Shown here piece by piece: positions 61,996-64,000 of a stretch of DNA of 64,000 bases. The translations under genes were made by a program, and so were the position numbers. The first letter of the stretch is position 1. Each line of letters starts with the position of its first letter. Source of the DNA: Cepaea nemoralis (Eukaryota > Mollusca > Gastropoda > Stylommatophora > Helicidae); assembly GCA_014155875.1 (NCBI GenBank), contig JACEFZ010025839.1, forward strand, positions 282,001-346,000. The letters run 5' to 3'. The notes under the pieces were generated by a model that did no database searches, had not been told where the DNA came from, and saw only the letters and a program-made list of their open reading frames with translations.

Positions 61996-64000
61996 GGTAA
62001 ATGTAGGAGGGAGGAGGAAGAGGGAGGTGGAGGAGGGAAGAGGAGGGAGTAGGAGGGAGGAGACAGGAGAAGTAGGGAGGAATAGGAGGGAGGAGGAGGG
62101 ATTAGGAGGAGGAGGGAGGAGTAGGGTGGAGGAGGAGGCGAGGAGGAGGGAGGAGGAAGAGGGAGGAGGAGGGAGAAGGAGGGAGGAGGAGAACGCAGGA
62201 GGAGAAGGGAGCAGGAGGAGGAGAGGAGGAGGAGGGAGAGGGAGGAGGGAGGAGGAGGAGAGAGTAGGAGGAGGGAGGAGGCGGAGGGAGAAGGAAGAGG
62301 GAGGAGGAAGAGGGAGAAGGAGGAGGGAGAAGGAGGAGGAGGGGGAGGAGGAGGAGGGAAGAGGAGGAGGGAGGAGGAGGGAGGAGGAGGAATGTGAAGG
62401 GAGGAGGAGGGAGGAGGTAGAGGGAGGAGGAGGAGGAGGGAGGCGGAGAGAGGGGGAGGAGGAGGGAGGAGGAGGAAGAGGGAGGAGGAGGAATGTGAAG
62501 GGAGGAGGGGGGAGGAGGTAGAGGGAGGAGGAGGGAGGAGGAGGAGGTAGGAGGAGGAGGAGGAGGGAGGAGGAGGAAGGAGGAGGGGAGGAGTGAGGAG
62601 GAGGGAGGAAGAAGGAGGAGGAGGGAGGAGGAGGAGGAGGAGGAGGAGGAGGAGGAGGAGGAGGAGAGGGAGGAGGAGGGATGAGGAGGAGGGAGGAGGA
62701 GGAAGAGGGAGGAGGAGGAATGTGAAGGGAGGAGGAGGGAGGAGGTAGAGGGAGGAGGAGGAGGAGGAGTGAGGAGGAGGAGAGGGAGAAGGAGGAGGGG
62801 AGGAGGAGGAGGAGGAGGAGGGAGGAAGAAGGAGGAGGAGGGAGAAGGAGGGATGAGGAGGAGGAGGGAGGAGGAGGAAGAGGGAGGAGGAGGAATGTGA
62901 AGGGAGGAGGAGGTAGAGGGAGGAGGAGGAGGAGGAGGAGGAGGAGGAGGAGGAGGAGGGAGGAGGAGGAAGAGGGAGGAGGAGGAATGTGAAGGGAGGA
63001 GGAGGGAGGAGGTAGAGGGAGGAGGAGGGAGGAGGAGGAGTGAGGAGGAGGAGAGGAGGAGGAGGAGGAGGAGGAGGAGGAGGAGGAGGGAGGAAGAAGG
63101 AGGAGGAGGGAGAAGGAGGGATGAGGAGGAGGAGGGAGGAGGAGGAAGAGGGAGGAGGAGGAATGTGAAGGGAGGAGGAGGGATAGGGAGGAGGGGGAGG
63201 GGAAGAGGAAGAGGGTAGGAGGAAGAGTGGAGAGGAGGAGGAGGAGGTAGAGGGAGGAGGAGGAGGGAGGAAAAGGGAGGAGGGAGGAGGAGAGAGGAGG
63301 AGGAGGGAGGAGGTAGGAGGAGGAGGAAGAGGGAGGAGGAGGGAGGAGAAGGAAGGAGGAGGAAGAAGGAGGAGGAAGAGGGAGGAGGATGGAGGAGGGA
63401 GAGGGAGGAAGAGGGAGGAGGAGGAAGGAGGAGGAAGAGGAAGGAGGAGGAAGAGGGAGGAGGAGGATGGAGGAGGAGAGGGAGGAGGGGAAGAGGAAGA
63501 GGGTAGGAGGAGGAGGGGAGAGGAGGAGAAGAAGGGAGAAGGAGGGAGGAGGAGAAGGAGGAGGAGGAGGGAGGAGGAGGGGAGAGGAGGAGGGAGGAGG
63601 CATAGGGAGAAGAAGGAAGGAGGAGGAGGAAGGAGGGAGAGGAAGGAGGGAGAATGAGGAGGGGAGGAAGGAAAGGGAGGTGGAAGAGGAGGAGGAGGGA
63701 GGAGGAAAGAGGTAGGGGGAGGAGGAGGTAGAGGGAGGAGGAGGAGGAAGGAAAGGGAGGAGGAAGAGGAGGAGAAGGGAGGAGGAGGGTGGAGGGAGGA
63801 GGAGGTAGAGGGAGGAGGAGGGAGGAGGTAGGAGGAGGAAGAGGGAAGAGGGAGAAGAAGGGAGAAGGAGGAGGGAGGATGATTAGGGAGAAGGAGGCAG
63901 GAGGAGGAGGAGGGAGGCAGGAGGAGGAGGGATGAGGAGGGAGAGGGAGGAGGAGGGAAGATGAGAGAGGAGGGGGGAGGAGGCGGAGGGAGTAGGAGGG
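61996..64000. repeat. GGA-rich polypurine tract (minisatellite), runs off the window
   Basis: 2 kb of GGA/GAA/GGGA on the plus strand with almost no pyrimidines. Higher-order units recur, marked by GGAGGAATGTGAAGGGAGG (62389, 62490, 62716, 62889, 62983, 63159), spaced about 95-225 bp. The 576-codon minus-strand frame (P/S/L only) and the plus-strand R/E/G frames are artefacts. Confidence 0.95.

Noticed and set aside
61873..63603. 576-codon minus-strand open frame
   Set aside because: Only P, S and L encoded by the complement of the GGA-rich tract; no start context or domain.

Overview
This is a repeat-dominated window from a metazoan (eukaryotic) genome. There are no operons, no bacterial-type gene density and no host gene I can recognise. 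Nearly all coding signal comes from transposable elements of animal type: non-LTR retrotransposons with APE endonuclease, reverse transcriptase and RNase H, Penelope-like elements, Gypsy-type LTR elements, hAT and Tc1/mariner-like transposases, tRNA-derived SINEs and a Polinton/Maverick-type element. Much of the rest is micro- and minisatellite. The mix suits an invertebrate, and a mollusc is my guess, but the sequence alone does not settle this. I named the recurring families locally: LINE-A to LINE-E and SINE-A to SINE-C.

Layout. 0-3 kb: helicase-like and LINE ORF1-like fragments, a SINE-A, a LINE-C 3' end and a TA tract. 3.3-8.3 kb: a minus-strand LINE-E (RT plus RNase H) broken by a Penelope-like element (6.2-7.1 kb, with a hammerhead-ribozyme-like motif) and by an LTR element (4.1-5.6 kb). 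8.5-9.2 kb: a TTGG array. 10.1-16.3 kb: a 6.15-kb element with long terminal inverted repeats, AG...CT termini and a perfect 6-bp target duplication. It looks like a non-autonomous Polinton whose interior is two degenerate tandem arrays and some unassigned coding-like sequence. 16.4-18.4 kb: microsatellites, minisatellites and a SINE-A. 18.5-21.5 kb: LINE-A, the best RT-RNase H copy. 21.5-29.7 kb: SINE-A and SINE-B copies, LINE fragments, minisatellites and an orphan Penelope-like terminus.

29.9-35.4 kb: a Gypsy-type element with a SCAN-like gag followed by protease and then an integrase zinc-finger remnant, the Gmr1-like order. 35.6-37.2 kb: LINE-C with a nearly intact RT frame, then a second Penelope-like fragment. 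37.6-39.6 kb: minisatellites. 40.6-42.2 kb: a hAT element with an internally deleted transposase and a SINE-A inside it, both with target duplications. 42-48 kb: LTR-like sequence, a CRE/TATA promoter-like cluster and sequence I cannot assign. 48.8-55 kb: a nested stack in which LINE-A is split by a Tc1/mariner-like DDE element, which holds a LINE-B 3' fragment, which holds a 190-bp hAT-type MITE. 55-61.4 kb: LINE-C and LINE-D pieces, an 86-bp-arm palindrome, another SINE-A and a twin-primed LINE inversion. 61.4-64 kb: a TA tract, a four-copy tandem repeat and a 2-kb GGA-rich purine tract.

The elements do not form a pathway. Their relationship is successive insertion, which gives a relative chronology. 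The most notable items are the Polinton-like element, the four-level nest, the SCAN-gag Gypsy element and the hammerhead-like motifs.
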